14,409 nt of DNA from Smittium mucronatum (Eukaryota; Kickxellomycota; Harpellomycetes; Harpellales; Legeriomycetaceae): the NCBI GenBank assembly GCA_001953115.1, contig LSSL01005498.1, positions 1-14,409 on the forward strand, read 5' to 3'. The translations under genes and the position numbers were made by a program. The notes beneath the pieces were generated by a model. It was not told the origin of the DNA and made no database searches. It was given only the letters and a program-made list of their open reading frames with translations. Positions 1 to 9,275 of the stretch are shown piece by piece (position 1 is the first letter of the stretch; each line of letters opens with the position of its first letter).

Positions 1-262
1 AGAACCTTACCGGGGGGTTGGGATCAGAGTTTAGTGAAAGTTCCAGTAGAGAAGATACAAGCTCTTCCATAATCGGTTCTCCCGCCAAATTTACTGATGG
101 TTCTAAGTCTTCACTTAGTTCGAGGGCTGAAATAGAGATCGAAGCCGAAGCTTCACTATCTCTATCTTCCGCTACCTCTCGCCAAGCGTCAACCTCCAGG
201 GCAAACCCATAAGAGTAGCCACCAGACTGGACTAACCCATGATCGCGTTTTATCATGCCCAT
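1..262 (-). CDS. Partial unknown acidic protein, N-terminal 87 codons, runs off the left edge
   Basis: This minus-strand frame is open from 310 to the window edge (103 codons). TAA at 313-311 closes it upstream. The first Met is at 262, with a second two codons later. Visible residues 1-28 are mixed and glycine/tyrosine-rich (SGGYSYGFALEVDAW at 13-27). Residues 29-75 hold 13 Asp/Glu and one Arg, plus a serine/alanine run. There is no signal peptide or membrane segment. Codons favour a purine first base (many GAA, GAT, GCN), which supports this strand over the serine-rich plus-strand frame at 3-212. That frame is shorter and meets stops where this one continues. The last codons include GTAAGG (10-5), a donor-like hexamer, so coding may end near base 11 and an intron begin there. 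A second frame (353-291, 21 codons) lies just upstream and one frame off, so an old frameshift or upstream exon is possible. Local G+C is near 50%, unlike most of the window. I do not recognise the family; a transposable-element protein is possible. Confidence 0.42.
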   Translation of the reverse strand, partial: MGMIKRDHGLVQSGGYSYGFALEVDAWREVAEDRDSEASASISISALELSEDLEPSVNLAGEPIMEELVSSLLELSLNSDPNPPVRF

Positions 263-437
263 AGCACTATTTAAGTTAATGCCACTACTAACAATTAAAC
301 GGGCTAACAGTTAATGACCCTAGCCCACGAAAGGAAATACTAATTACTACTGACTACCAACACGAATGATATAAAATTTATTATATTTGAAAAGAATCAA
401 CAAAACTACTCTATACTAGATTACGAGTATAATTAAG
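263..437. promoter_or_regulatory. Possible divergent promoter interval
   Basis: This 175-base gap separates the minus-strand Met at 262 from the candidate plus-strand ATG at 438. It contains TATAAAAT at 370-377, about 60 bases before that ATG, which is a plausible distance for a TATA box and a short leader. TATA-like words are common in DNA this A+T-rich, so the motif alone is weak. A 6-bp inverted repeat, GGGCTA at 301-306 with TAGCCC at 321-326, is the most G+C-rich element here. It would matter only if both flanking genes are real; part of it may instead be degraded coding sequence, since a 21-codon minus frame covers 353-291. Confidence 0.18.
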
Positions 438-813
438 ATGAATTACTACCAGTCTGTAAGCGTGCTAAGACTTCAGGCTACCAAAAGGGCGTAACTTAAC
501 CTAGGAGCTCAACGCCTCCTACCACTTTAATATATTATCTAAAAAAACTATTGAATGCCTTTGTGGGCTGCTACAAGAATTTTCAGCTTTTTTTATACTC
601 TTGTATTTATATAATAAAGACTATTTAAAGTGTCTCTCTATTGTATTTATCTTGAACTCATTAATTATTGATTGCTTTAACATTAGTGATATTAATGTGA
701 AAGAATTTAAGAAAAATATTATCAATGTCACCAACAGGTGTTATCTCGCGAACAGTTACACTAAGTCTTTGTGGATTCAGTTTCTCTCTTTTAATAACTT
801 CTCAACCAAATAA
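438..813 (+). CDS. Hypothetical 108-residue protein, two-exon model (438-455 joined to 505-813)
   Basis: The plus-strand frame is open for 102 codons from 505 (after TAG at 502-504) to the TAA at 811-813. That is long for DNA with about 68% A+T. The frame contains no ATG, so it needs an upstream start, a TTG start at 601, or an upstream exon. ATG at 438 begins MNYYQS, followed directly by GTAAGC at 456. Removing 456-504 joins codon 6 in frame to GAG CTC AAC at 505. Visible features are two hydrophobic stretches (around LLQEFSAFFILLYLY and CLSIVFILNSLIIDCF), then a polar tail with NISD and NVTN, which match the N-glycosylation pattern. That would fit a small membrane protein, but I recognise no family. 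The minus strand in the same codon register (801-664, 46 codons) is also open, so the strand is not certain. The alternatives are a fragment of a larger gene or a chance frame. Confidence 0.3.
456..504 (+). other. Candidate 49-base spliceosomal intron
   Basis: The donor is GTAAGC at 456-461 and the acceptor is CTAG ending at 504. GCTAAG at 464-469 is a branch-like sequence about 36 bases before the acceptor, and CTTAAC lies very close to the acceptor (495-500). Removal preserves frame between MNYYQS and the long Met-free frame that begins at 505. There is no pyrimidine tract. The acceptor is embedded in a short inverted repeat, AGGAG at 503-507 with CTCCT at 516-520. A 49-base intron is within the range known from compact eukaryotic genes. 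Confidence 0.22.
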
Positions 814-1015
814 AAAAAAGGATGGGTTTAGAAGATCCGCAATCTTCCGATCTAATTTTAAAGAACAAAAAATAACAAATACAGTTCGGCAGACATTTAT
901 GGGATATTGAAGGGACCATAAAAAAGTACATATTAAACTTCATATAATCTTTATTTACGTCATATAGCTTTCTGAAATTGTATAAAATACTAGTTAATAT
1001 AAAAATGCAACTCAT
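791..1015 (-). CDS. Hypothetical 74-residue cysteine- and phenylalanine-rich protein
   Basis: The ATG is at 1015-1013 and the TAA at 793-791; the frame is open another eight codons upstream before a stop. The start has hydrophobic residues at 1-14 (MSCIFILTSILYNF), which could act as a signal or anchor. A Cys-rich hydrophobic patch is at 41-52 (CLPNCICYFLFF) and another hydrophobic patch is near 64-71. The middle is charged. There are five cysteines. No family is recognised. It converges on the plus-strand frame ending at 813 and overlaps it by 23 bases, and the 725-910 plus-strand frame is antisense to it. The long F/L content is what A+T-rich DNA gives by chance. About 83 open codons here is only mildly surprising, so confidence is low. 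Confidence 0.22.
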   Translation of the reverse strand: MSCIFILTSILYNFRKLYDVNKDYMKFNMYFFMVPSISHKCLPNCICYFLFFKIRSEDCGSSKPILFFIWLRSY

Positions 1016-1059
1016 AAATCCTGGCTTAATGACTTTTTTCAGTTATGAAAGCCGGATTT
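1016..1059. repeat. Bulged hairpin, 11-bp stem
   Basis: Bases 1016-1027 pair with 1049-1059. The core is GGCTT with AAGCC, and AATCC with GGATT outside it. A single unpaired T at 1022 breaks the stem, and the loop is 21 bases (1028-1048). It is the strongest G+C-containing fold in the first 2 kb. It sits directly upstream of the ATG of the 1015-791 frame and at the left side of the decayed-frame block. T-rich sequence follows on the plus strand (1057-1070). Its role is unknown; a transcript-end structure or element terminus are the obvious ideas. Confidence 0.4.
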
Positions 1060-1203
1060 TAAAATTTTTTAACCAGTGTAAATTAGACCCAAGCCAAAAC
1101 TATTAAAATAAATGTAAATTGTTGAAAATCAGTTCAATTCTGCTGCCATGAAACGATTTAATGATGAAATAGTTAATTAGATATCTTTTAAAAAACTATA
1201 TTT
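1060..1203. other. Spacer without a recognisable gene
   Basis: No frame longer than about 20 codons is visible on either strand. The minus frame that is open at 1449-1207 continues here with stops every 8-19 codons. I see no RNA gene or repeat. Confidence 0.4.
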
Positions 1204-1746
1204 CTAGCGGGTTGCATATCGTAAATTTAAAAATTGAAATTTTGAATTTCTGAAATTATAAAACATCACATAAAGACCAAAATGACCTTCCAGGTGAAGG
1301 CAGTGCAAGATGGGGGGAAAAAACTGTGTCAAAAATTTAAATGGTAGAACAAACATAACCATTTTATGCAGGAAAAATAAAAATAGCCTATCTAAAATCC
1401 ACCAATATACATTTAAAAAAATTTTGTGGAAAGGAAAACTGGATAAAGCCTATTCACATGTACTCTGACTTAAAATTTGACCTTTAGTACATCATAAAAC
1501 GCGAATAAAAAGCTTTCCAACTTTCCAACTGTCCAATGGCCATATTATATGTATTTTTTAGAAATAAAATTCAAAAAAAATTCCATTTCTGCAAAACTTT
1601 GAGCCTGAAATTATCGACTGACTCTTACTAAACTGTTCTAGATGGAATTTAAAAACAGATAAGACTATTGCTCGTTTTATACCTGCATCGGTCCGAACAA
1701 ACATAAAAAACCAAATTCGAATTTCAACGATTACCAGTTGGTGATG
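1204..1746 (-). pseudogene. Possible degraded reading frame, minus strand
   Basis: One minus-strand phase is open for 62 codons (1746-1561), then for 21 and 13 codons, then for 81 codons (1449-1207). The stops between them are TAA at 1560, TGA near 1494 and TAG at 1452-1450. That is three internal stops in about 180 codons, where DNA of this composition should give roughly a dozen. The first stretch includes RTDAGIKRAIVLSVFKFHLE; the last is rich in F, L and H, including LHLEGHFGLYVMFYNF. No domain is recognised. The same phase continues upstream toward 1974 with more stops. The plus strand is also unusually open across 1568-1965, so only one of the two can be the true sense strand. Hydrophobic F/L-rich translations often mark the antisense. 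Confidence 0.2.
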
Positions 1747-1965
1747 TTAGAAACCCCTTAGAGGGGAGAGTGCCAAACATATTCTGAGTCAGATACAAGT
1801 AGAAATCAACAATCTTAAATTTATGCTGGTTACAACCAAATTTCCAAACGGCACCCTAGTACCCATAGCACTTATACTTCAGAGTTTAAATGATTAAACA
1901 GCCCCCTTCAACCCAAGAACTCAGAGCATAATGATACTGTGGCTACAGAGAGGAAACATAAATAA
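1568..1965 (+). pseudogene. Possible degraded reading frame, plus strand, ending at the compositional boundary
   Basis: One phase runs 1568-1894, 109 codons, with only three stops (TGA near 1616, then TGA and TAG near 1742-1747). It includes TDKTIARFIPASVRTN and KFPNGTLVPIALILQSLND and ends at TAA 1895-1897. A second phase, one base off, holds 23 codons (1894-1962: SPLQPKNSEHNDTVATERK) and ends at TAA 1963-1965, exactly where composition collapses. That second phase is itself coding-like upstream, with NSNFNDYQLVMLETP and HPSTHSTYTSEF separated by stops. The composition is that of a soluble protein, unlike the minus strand. The final TAA overlaps AATAAA at 1961-1966, followed by an A run, so this could be the 3' end of an old retrocopy or retroelement. 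A perfect CCCCT/AGGGG hairpin (1754-1766) lies inside. No family is recognised. Confidence 0.27.
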
Positions 1966-4847
1966 AAAAAATCAGTTTTTTTAATTCTTTAATTTTTTTA
2001 TTAACTATAAAATGAAATTTTAAAAAATGTTTAAAAAAAGTAAAGAAATCATTTATATTAATTTATTTTGATGGGATGGCTATATTTAACCTTTTTAATT
2101 TTTCTTAAGAGTATTATTTATTAAAAATAACTTTTTTCTTCATTATTTTATATAACTCATTGAAATTTTGGTGCTTATATCAATTTTTATTAATTTTTCA
2201 CAGTATGATTAAAAATTAAGAGGGGCGTAGTTTTTTTTCGCCAATTAAAATAATTATTATAATAATAACACTCGATCCATTTCTTTATATTCTAATAAAG
2301 AAATTGCAAAAACACCTATTATTAAAAATTAAAAATATATAAAATCAATCAAACCATATTTTCAATCCTTCAATAGTAAAAAAAATCAGATATTTTTTTA
2401 TATATAAAATATAATTTTAGAGTAGGATCCAGAAATCTAAATTATTCATTTTTCCATATTTTTAAAGATGAAATTTGCATATTATATCAGAAAAATGTAA
2501 AAAAATGATCATTATTTACTTCTTGGCATAAAATAATCCTTTATTTCCTTAAATATGTATTAAATACAACAATCTCTTGAAGTTTCTCTTTAAAAAAAAG
2601 TTTAAATTTGTTATATATATATTCTATGAAACGATTTATTTAAATCATAGATTTTGAAGCCACTTGGTTTTTTTATTATTTTAGAAAAAAAAGAAATGTA
2701 TCCTAAAAAATCTTATAACTTAAATATAATATATCAAAAAATAATATCCCAAAGATGAAATGTCATATTTTATGTTTTTCATCATTTACTTATGTTGATC
2801 CACCTCAATTATTTTATGCTATTAAAAGGATTAAAAATAATTTAAACCCAATAAAAAAGACCAATCTTTTATTTATAGGAAACAAGGAAATAATTATGAA
2901 ATTTTATTGGTATTTATATCTTATAGTACTTTTATTTGGCACTTAACTGTTTATGATGATCCCTTCATTGAAATTATCTGATTTATTTAAAATTAAAAAC
3001 CATTAGATATTTTTAATTTTATATATTTAAAATAAAACAAAAAAAGTTTCATAAATCTTAATTTTTAATAAGTCCAATTTTTTTTATCAAAATTTTTTAA
3101 AGTGAATTTCTTCTATTACCTGTTAAAGAAAAACTTTTATTATATATAATAGTAGTTTATCCTTTCAATGAGTATCACTTAATCAATTTATCACTATATT
3201 TATGGAAGAAAGTTTAAAATTCAACTGCGCATAATTTCTATTTATAACTACTATTTCCAGTATATTTTAAATAATGATGGGTTGGTCTGACATTTAGTGT
3301 ATTATTTATAAAAGATTATTCTATACACTTGATTACAGTTTTTTGATTAATAAAAAAACTTTTTGAGTATGTTTAATAATGCGTTTTTTGTAATAACTTG
3401 GTAATATAAATGGTATTTTCTTTTACTTTTAGGTTCTCAATATATTTTACACTTACAGAAAAAATTGCATGCTATTTATTTATTGTTATTTTATTTTCGA
3501 AATTAAATTATAGAACTTCATTTCGAAAGCATTGATGGTATGTAACAAAAACCCGAGAATTTTATAGTATAGTAGAACTTTGTATAAAATAATATCTATT
3601 TATTTAATTTACGATTTTAGAAAAAAAAATGTTGTAATTAGGATTCTCTATTGCTCATATCACTATAATAATATCTATTAGGTCAAATATAGTAATTAAA
3701 ATTTAAAAGAAGAAAATTTTTACATTATAAATTTTAACTCGATTTAGAATCGTTTAATTATTTAACAAAATTGTAGAAAAAAGATGTTTGAAGGTCATTT
3801 CGTGGTCAGTTTGAATAAAAAACGGAATATATTATCATATTTTATTTTGGACTTTATTGATTCAATTTCGAAGCAAACTTTGAATTGACACAATATATAG
3901 TAGTGATGCTTCATTTTTAAGAGTTATCCAAAAAAATAATATGTATTTAATTGAAATAACACTAAAAAATCTAAATTTTAATAAAAATAATGGAATAATA
4001 CTGTTGGTCTGATTTTTTTTAAATTTCCGTTAAACGAGGTGGGTATTAAATATAAATATTCAAATTATAATACCCCAAAAAAATACAAATATAATTGTTT
4101 AATATAATTAATTCAATACTAAGCTTTTTAAAAATTGTTTTACATATATTTTTTAATTTTATAGAATTTTATTGATCATTTATATGAGATATTAATAATT
4201 AAAGGTTTAAAAAATGGTGTATTCACATGAAAATGTGGATATATTAATTTTTTTTAAATTTTTGGAGAGTATTTGAAATTTTTGAAAAATACATGTTGAT
4301 TGCATTTTAATTTTCAAAAAAAAAAAAACAACCATTAAATATAAATTGAAATTTCGGAAATAACACTAAGGCAGTATTTTGATATTTTTAAAAAATAAAC
4401 ATAATCAAAGTGTCGATAGTATTGAAAGAAATGACTTAAAAAAAGAAATATCGGACCTTAAAAATAAACTAAATAAATTAAGCAGAATATAAAGTATGCT
4501 TAAAAAATGGAACGGATGTGGATATAGAAAAAGTTTAATCTTATTAAATAATGAAAACAAAATTATAATTTAATTTTTAATACAACACTTAATGACTTTA
4601 AAAGGAGTGTGAAATTTTTAAAAAAAAACTTATAAGAAAGCCCTTATCTTATTTCTTATATATTTGATAAATTTATTTTTCATTTTTATCTAATTCAAAA
4701 ATTAATATTTAATTGCTTTATATTTTTAAAAACTGGATTTATTATCAAAATTTAAGTAGGTTTAAGGTAATTAATCTTTACCCATAACAGAAAAATTGGA
4801 AAACAAACTCTTTTTACCACATATAGATTCAAATAATTAGTTGGAAT
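1966..4847. other. A+T-rich DNA without recognisable genes, part 1
   Basis: This is the start of the gene-free block; the 60 bases from 1981 contain only 5 G/C. The longest ATG frame is 2755-2946 on the plus strand (63 codons, hydrophobic C-terminus, no recognised motif), which is about what chance allows here. A 13-base adenine run lies at 4316-4328. A pyrimidine tract with AG and a following G at 3416-3433 resembles a plus-strand splice acceptor, but no donor or coding frame pairs with it. No RNA gene or long repeat is seen. Confidence 0.6.
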
Positions 4848-4902
4848 ACTCAAGAGTCCTAAATTTTGATATTAAGCATTCTTGAGTTTGAACTTAATAT
4901 TA
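4848..4902. repeat. Interleaved inverted repeats (pseudoknot topology)
   Basis: ACTCAAGA at 4848-4855 is complementary to TCTTGAGT at 4880-4887. ATATTAAG at 4869-4876 is complementary to CTTAATAT at 4893-4900, and the pairs 4867-4902 (T-A) and 4868-4901 (G-T) can extend it. The two 8-bp stems interlock rather than nest, so as RNA they could form an H-type pseudoknot or two exclusive hairpins. Function is unknown and chance is possible. Confidence 0.35.
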
Positions 4903-6147
4903 TTTACTTTGTTTGGAACATAACTTCAATCATAAAAGATTCATTTCAACATATTTCAAATGCTATATATCAAAATTACCACCAAAAAAAAATTACTTTC
5001 GGTTCCATATTCATAAATCCGTAAATATTTTTTTATGTCATTGACTCAGTTTTGAAAAAAAAAATCAGAAAAAAATGAAACTTTCACCCAGATTGAATTT
5101 TTTCGAAATTTCAAACGGATTTTTATGGAAAAATGGATTAAATTGAACAAAATTATTCAAATAATCAAATTAATGAATAGATTTTCTTAGAAAAATATTT
5201 TAGTTTGTATGATGTATTTTTATTTTTCTACTAATAACTTTTTTGAACTGTTAGACAACGCAGTAAATGATTATAATAAAAACTCGAAGAATATATATTT
5301 AATTTATTATTTGATTTTATTTGTTGAAATTCAAAAAATTAATAGGATTTAATTTTCTGAAATTTCATTGACCAGATTTAATGAATTAAAAACAAATTTA
5401 AAAACCAAAACCTAAACCCTGCATATATTTTAAAAGGAATGATGTAAATTCTTTGTTAGAAGAATAATAAATTGAATTATCTAAAAGATAATTTTTTCAA
5501 AAAGTTTTCAAATATCTTAATTTTACTGGGTTACCCTCTTTGAATAAAAATTTTAAGAGATTTTCTTTTTTTTGTAAACATAAAATTAATATTTGAGAAA
5601 AACTTTTTGCCTGCAACAGTTCCTCAAGAAAAAAAAGTGTTCACATATATTTTATACTTGTATAGGTTTTCTGATATTGATAAAATAACTATTTCAAGTA
5701 TAAAATGTAAGAGGCATAGTTAATTTTAATAAAAAATCTTTTACACTTATGTTAATTAATTTTTTTAAAATTTAAAGCATGAAGCATTTCTGGTAATAAA
5801 TTATGTAAATTATTTTAATTTTATGCTTTATTTTGTTTGGAAAAGTACGCTTTTGTAATTATTTATCAGAATCTCGGGCTCTCTGTGAATAATAGAAGCT
5901 TTTTCAAAATAAAAACGATCATCACAAATGAAAAAAATCACAATCATTAGATTTTAAAGTTTTACAAAATAATGTTTTATTAAAAGATATTAAATATACT
6001 ACTATTTTTTTTATCGTTGCGCTTTTCTAAGAATAAAAATATTTTATCTCTCTAATACTAAATATAAGATAAAAAAATGGTATGAATTATGTTTTTCTTT
6101 ATAGTATAATTATAAAAATTGATTTAAATTTTTAAGAGAAAATAGAT

Positions 6148-6157
6148 GGGGGGGGGG
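6148..6157 (+). repeat. G10 homopolymer
   Basis: Ten consecutive guanines lie inside DNA with about 15-20% G+C, preceded by GAT and followed by CGA. Homopolymers of this kind mutate by slippage and are frequent assembly trouble spots. A single run cannot form an intramolecular quadruplex. Confidence 0.85.
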
Positions 6158-6970
6158 CGATTTATATAATTTTATGTTGAAATTTTTTGACACCAACCTC
6201 GTTATCATTGTAGCTTAATATAAAAATTCACTTTTACTGTAAAGATAAAATATAAAAATTACATTTTGGATACCATAGCTAGAAATATTTACTTTCAGAA
6301 TCAATATATAGATTTTTTCTTCGCAACCCTAGATTACTTAAATTTTTATTGTCCAAAATAAGGGATTTTTTAAACATTACATTCTACCCTTTAACGGAAG
6401 CACAATGATACATAAAAAATTTCTTGTAATATAAATAGAAATTTTATTAACATTTTCCTTTCAATTATAGTATTTTTTTAAAAATAATAATCAATAGAAA
6501 ACATTATGGGTAAAATAATGATTATTTAATTCTTATATTCTGTTAATTCTTTTAAAATTTTTGCAGATTCTCATAGAAAATAGCTTATTTGGCGGCTAAT
6601 AACTAAATTGATCAAATAAATGCCAAATTTACATATTATGATCAATTTTTCTTATTTTGATACAAACTTACCGATGTTTAAGAGAAAAAAAAAATAAGAA
6701 AAATTTGGCTTTTTTGGTATTCTAATCCTGGATAGTTGGATATATAAATCTTTTTTTTAGTATAAATTTTACATAATTATTTTTATTTCTTAAATTTATA
6801 GTACATAATATTTTACATTAATTAATTTCAGATTATAATATATGTAAAATATTCGGTAACTTTAAATTCAAACTAATATATGACCTACCACCAAATAAAT
6901 TATCTATTAAAATTCCACTCAAATATATTAAAGAAATCTCATACAATATAATACTTAATCATAATTAAAA

Positions 6971-6983
6971 GGGAGGAGGGGGG
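6971..6983 (+). repeat. Purine tract GGGAGGAGGGGGG
   Basis: Thirteen purines with runs of 3, 2 and 6 guanines, followed by four thymines, stand alone in A+T-rich sequence. No longer shared sequence was found around this and the other guanine tracts (6148-6157, 9276-9287), so they do not look like copies of one repeat. Confidence 0.8.
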
Positions 6984-9239
6984 TTTTGAAATATAATCTT
7001 ATTCATTTATATATTTAATTCAAATCTTTACTTATAGAAAAAATAAAAATTAGCTGAGTTAAAAGAAATCCCGCTTAATGAAAATTTTGAAAGATGATTG
7101 ACAATATAAAAAATTGCTATTATTTATCCAAATTTCCATTATATTTATATTTTATTTCAAAAAAATTATTTTTAATCTATAAAATACTACCCTAATATAA
7201 ATAATAATAATAACAACATTTCGATTTAAGTATATAAATCGCCATTTAAGGGTCAAATAAATGTAATAAGTATCAATATAAGTCTTTTTAACCTATTTGA
7301 GCTAAATAATAAATGATTTTTAAGAGTTGAAAACATGTTGAAATATATTAAGAATAATTTGTCAAATCCAAATAAATTTTTTTAAAATAAATAGTTATAA
7401 TTTTTTTTCTTAACGAGGTATAAATAAAATAAAAATCTAATTTTTGAATTAATTTATCAAAAATTCTGCTAAAAAACGGTAGAAAATTCGGTAATTATAA
7501 TTTTAGACTAGGTTATAAAAATACTCGATTTTTATAAATTTATAAGTACTTTTGAAGTCGAAAATCTACTTTTAGAAATTTTTAACTTGGAAAAAAAATG
7601 ATCTCAAAAGATAAAAAAACCTAAATTTTTACAGAAATTCTCTTCTTATCTTTATTTTTCCTCCTGAAAATTTTCACAATATGTTTTTATTAAGCCAAGA
7701 TATCGTTCCAATAATATTGATTCTTTATAAAAAATATTTTGATTTTTTATAAGCAAATCAATAAAATATTTTACAGGGTCCTATATACCTTAAAACTAGC
7801 ATTCTTATTAACTTGATCTTTATATGAAATGGGATTACAAAAATCCTGAAAACGTCAAAATGGGGTAACTTCTTACTATAGCAATAATAATTGCGCAAAT
7901 TTTTCGCATTTTAACTTGATTAAATGTTTTTATGTTATATTCAAAACAAATGAATGACTTTATAAGTAAAGGTTCAAATTTAAATTCCGATCCATGTAGA
8001 AATAATCATTCTATATATGTAGGAATCGAATTGATTTTTTTGAGTAACTATATTATACCATGGTTAAGGGGGAAAAATTATAGAAATCATTTAAATTTTG
8101 AGTATGATTACCGTGACAGTCTTATTGATATAGATCTTTTAAAAATCATATGAAATCAAATAATAGTAAAATATTAAAACATAGTTGAATTTTAATATTT
8201 TTGAAAAATTATGTCTTTATTTAAATATCGTGTATGATTTTTTTACTTAAATTCACCAGAATTTGAAAAAAATTGAAGACAGGATGTCTATTTGAACACT
8301 TCAGAGAAATTTTTTTGATGGTTATGGCTATATTAAATCTTTGAAAAATACGATTTTTTTTATAAAAGATGAATTTTTTATGTGATTTCCTGGAAATTAC
8401 TCCAAAATATATGTATAAATTTAAGAAAAAAAGATATATTATTAAAATAATTAGAAACTTTGAAGAAATAATTTTACAGAAAAAATCAAAGATTTTTTTT
8501 ATGCATATTTATAGTTAAACGTTATAACGTAAAAATATAGGATGTAATAAATTAACTTTTATTAATTTTTAAACAAAAATTTATTTATTTTGCACCATGC
8601 ATATATATTTTAATAATAATTAAATGATTATTGTTTATAAAAACGCTGCTCTAAATTAATGGTGGTTTTAATGGGGCAAAATTTTATTGTGTAATATACA
8701 ATAGCAAGAATTATCACAATAAAATATAAAATTAAATCTATTTTCTATAAAATATCGCATTTAAAAAAAAGAATTTTTATTTTATGTTTTTATAAATTTT
8801 ACAATTATTTTATCTATAATTTTTTTTTAATACATAAATATGAGGTTCTTTTTTAATATTATCATAATTTCAAGCCTTTTGCATTTCCGTATACCAATTC
8901 TTTTAGAAAATTTAAAATAAGCACTTTTTTTGTTTCTTCTTATAAAAACCTTGATTCATGAGTAATTATTTCCTATAAAATTGTTATAATAAAACTTCGA
9001 ATTTATAAATTGTTAATACTTGATTTTCTTATTTTTTTTTTGATAGATGAATAAAATTTATTTGAGAACTTCTATCATGATTTTTTTTTAAATTCTAAAA
9101 TAATTTTAATGTAAAAAAAATTTAGATATTCTTGGTAGCTGAATAATATTACTTATCCAAGTGTTTATATAACTCTTACTCCTATTAGATGATAAAAGCT
9201 TATGTTACTTTCATAATTTTTATTTTTAAAAATCCCAAA

Positions 9240-9266
9240 TTTAATTTAATTTAATAATTTAATTTA
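9240..9266. repeat. TTTAA pentanucleotide mini-repeat
   Basis: Three TTTAA units are followed by TAA, then TTTAA and TTTA: an imperfect array of about five units. It ends ten bases before a guanine tract. It is probably slippage-derived. Confidence 0.7.
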
Positions 9267-9275
9267 CTAAAGTAT

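Larger units (their letters stand above)
4903..9239. other. A+T-rich DNA without recognisable genes, part 2
   Basis: There is no supported gene. The longest frame is 7932-8153 on the plus strand (73 codons, first ATG at 7932). It has A/T third positions, no recognised motif and no matching signals around it. With stops near one codon in ten, one such frame in 12 kb is expected by chance. Guanine tracts at 6148-6157 and 6971-6983 stand out. An acceptor-like CAG at 6564-6566 follows a T-rich tract. A short AAT-type run lies near 7200-7212. No tRNA, rRNA or tandem satellite is seen. Confidence 0.6.

Noticed and set aside
1..15. Resemblance of the first bases to a conserved small-subunit rRNA segment (AGAACCTTACC)
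   Set aside because: The match covers about a dozen bases and the following sequence does not continue as rRNA. The same bases are explained by the minus-strand reading frame and a donor-like GTAAGG.
3..212. Plus-strand serine-rich frame
   Set aside because: It is shorter than the overlapping minus-strand frame, uses a TTG start, and hits stops where the minus frame stays open. It is best read as a shadow.
503..520. AGGAG/CTCCT stem as the T arm of a tRNA
   Set aside because: The loop is eight bases without the TTCRA pattern, and no acceptor, D or anticodon stem can be built around it on either strand.
725..910. Plus-strand 61-codon frame
   Set aside because: It overlaps the longer 505-813 frame and lies largely antisense to the 1015-791 frame. 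It has no motif or supporting signal.
664..939. Minus-strand frame that becomes 91 codons if TGA is read as tryptophan
   Set aside because: This would imply a mitochondrial-type code, but no mitochondrial gene, tRNA or rRNA is present. The part with good codon pattern (801-664) is in register with the longer plus-strand frame, which explains the pattern.
2755..2946. 63-codon plus-strand frame
   Set aside because: Its length is within chance for 12 kb of this composition. There is no recognised motif and no supporting signals.
1455..4231. TTCACATG words (near 1453 and 4224) as point-centromere CDEI elements
   Set aside because: They do not match the purine-TCAC-purine-TG consensus and no partner element lies at the required distance.
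7932..8153. 73-codon plus-strand frame
   Set aside because: About one frame of this length is expected by chance in the block. Codons are A/T-ending like the background and no domain is recognised.
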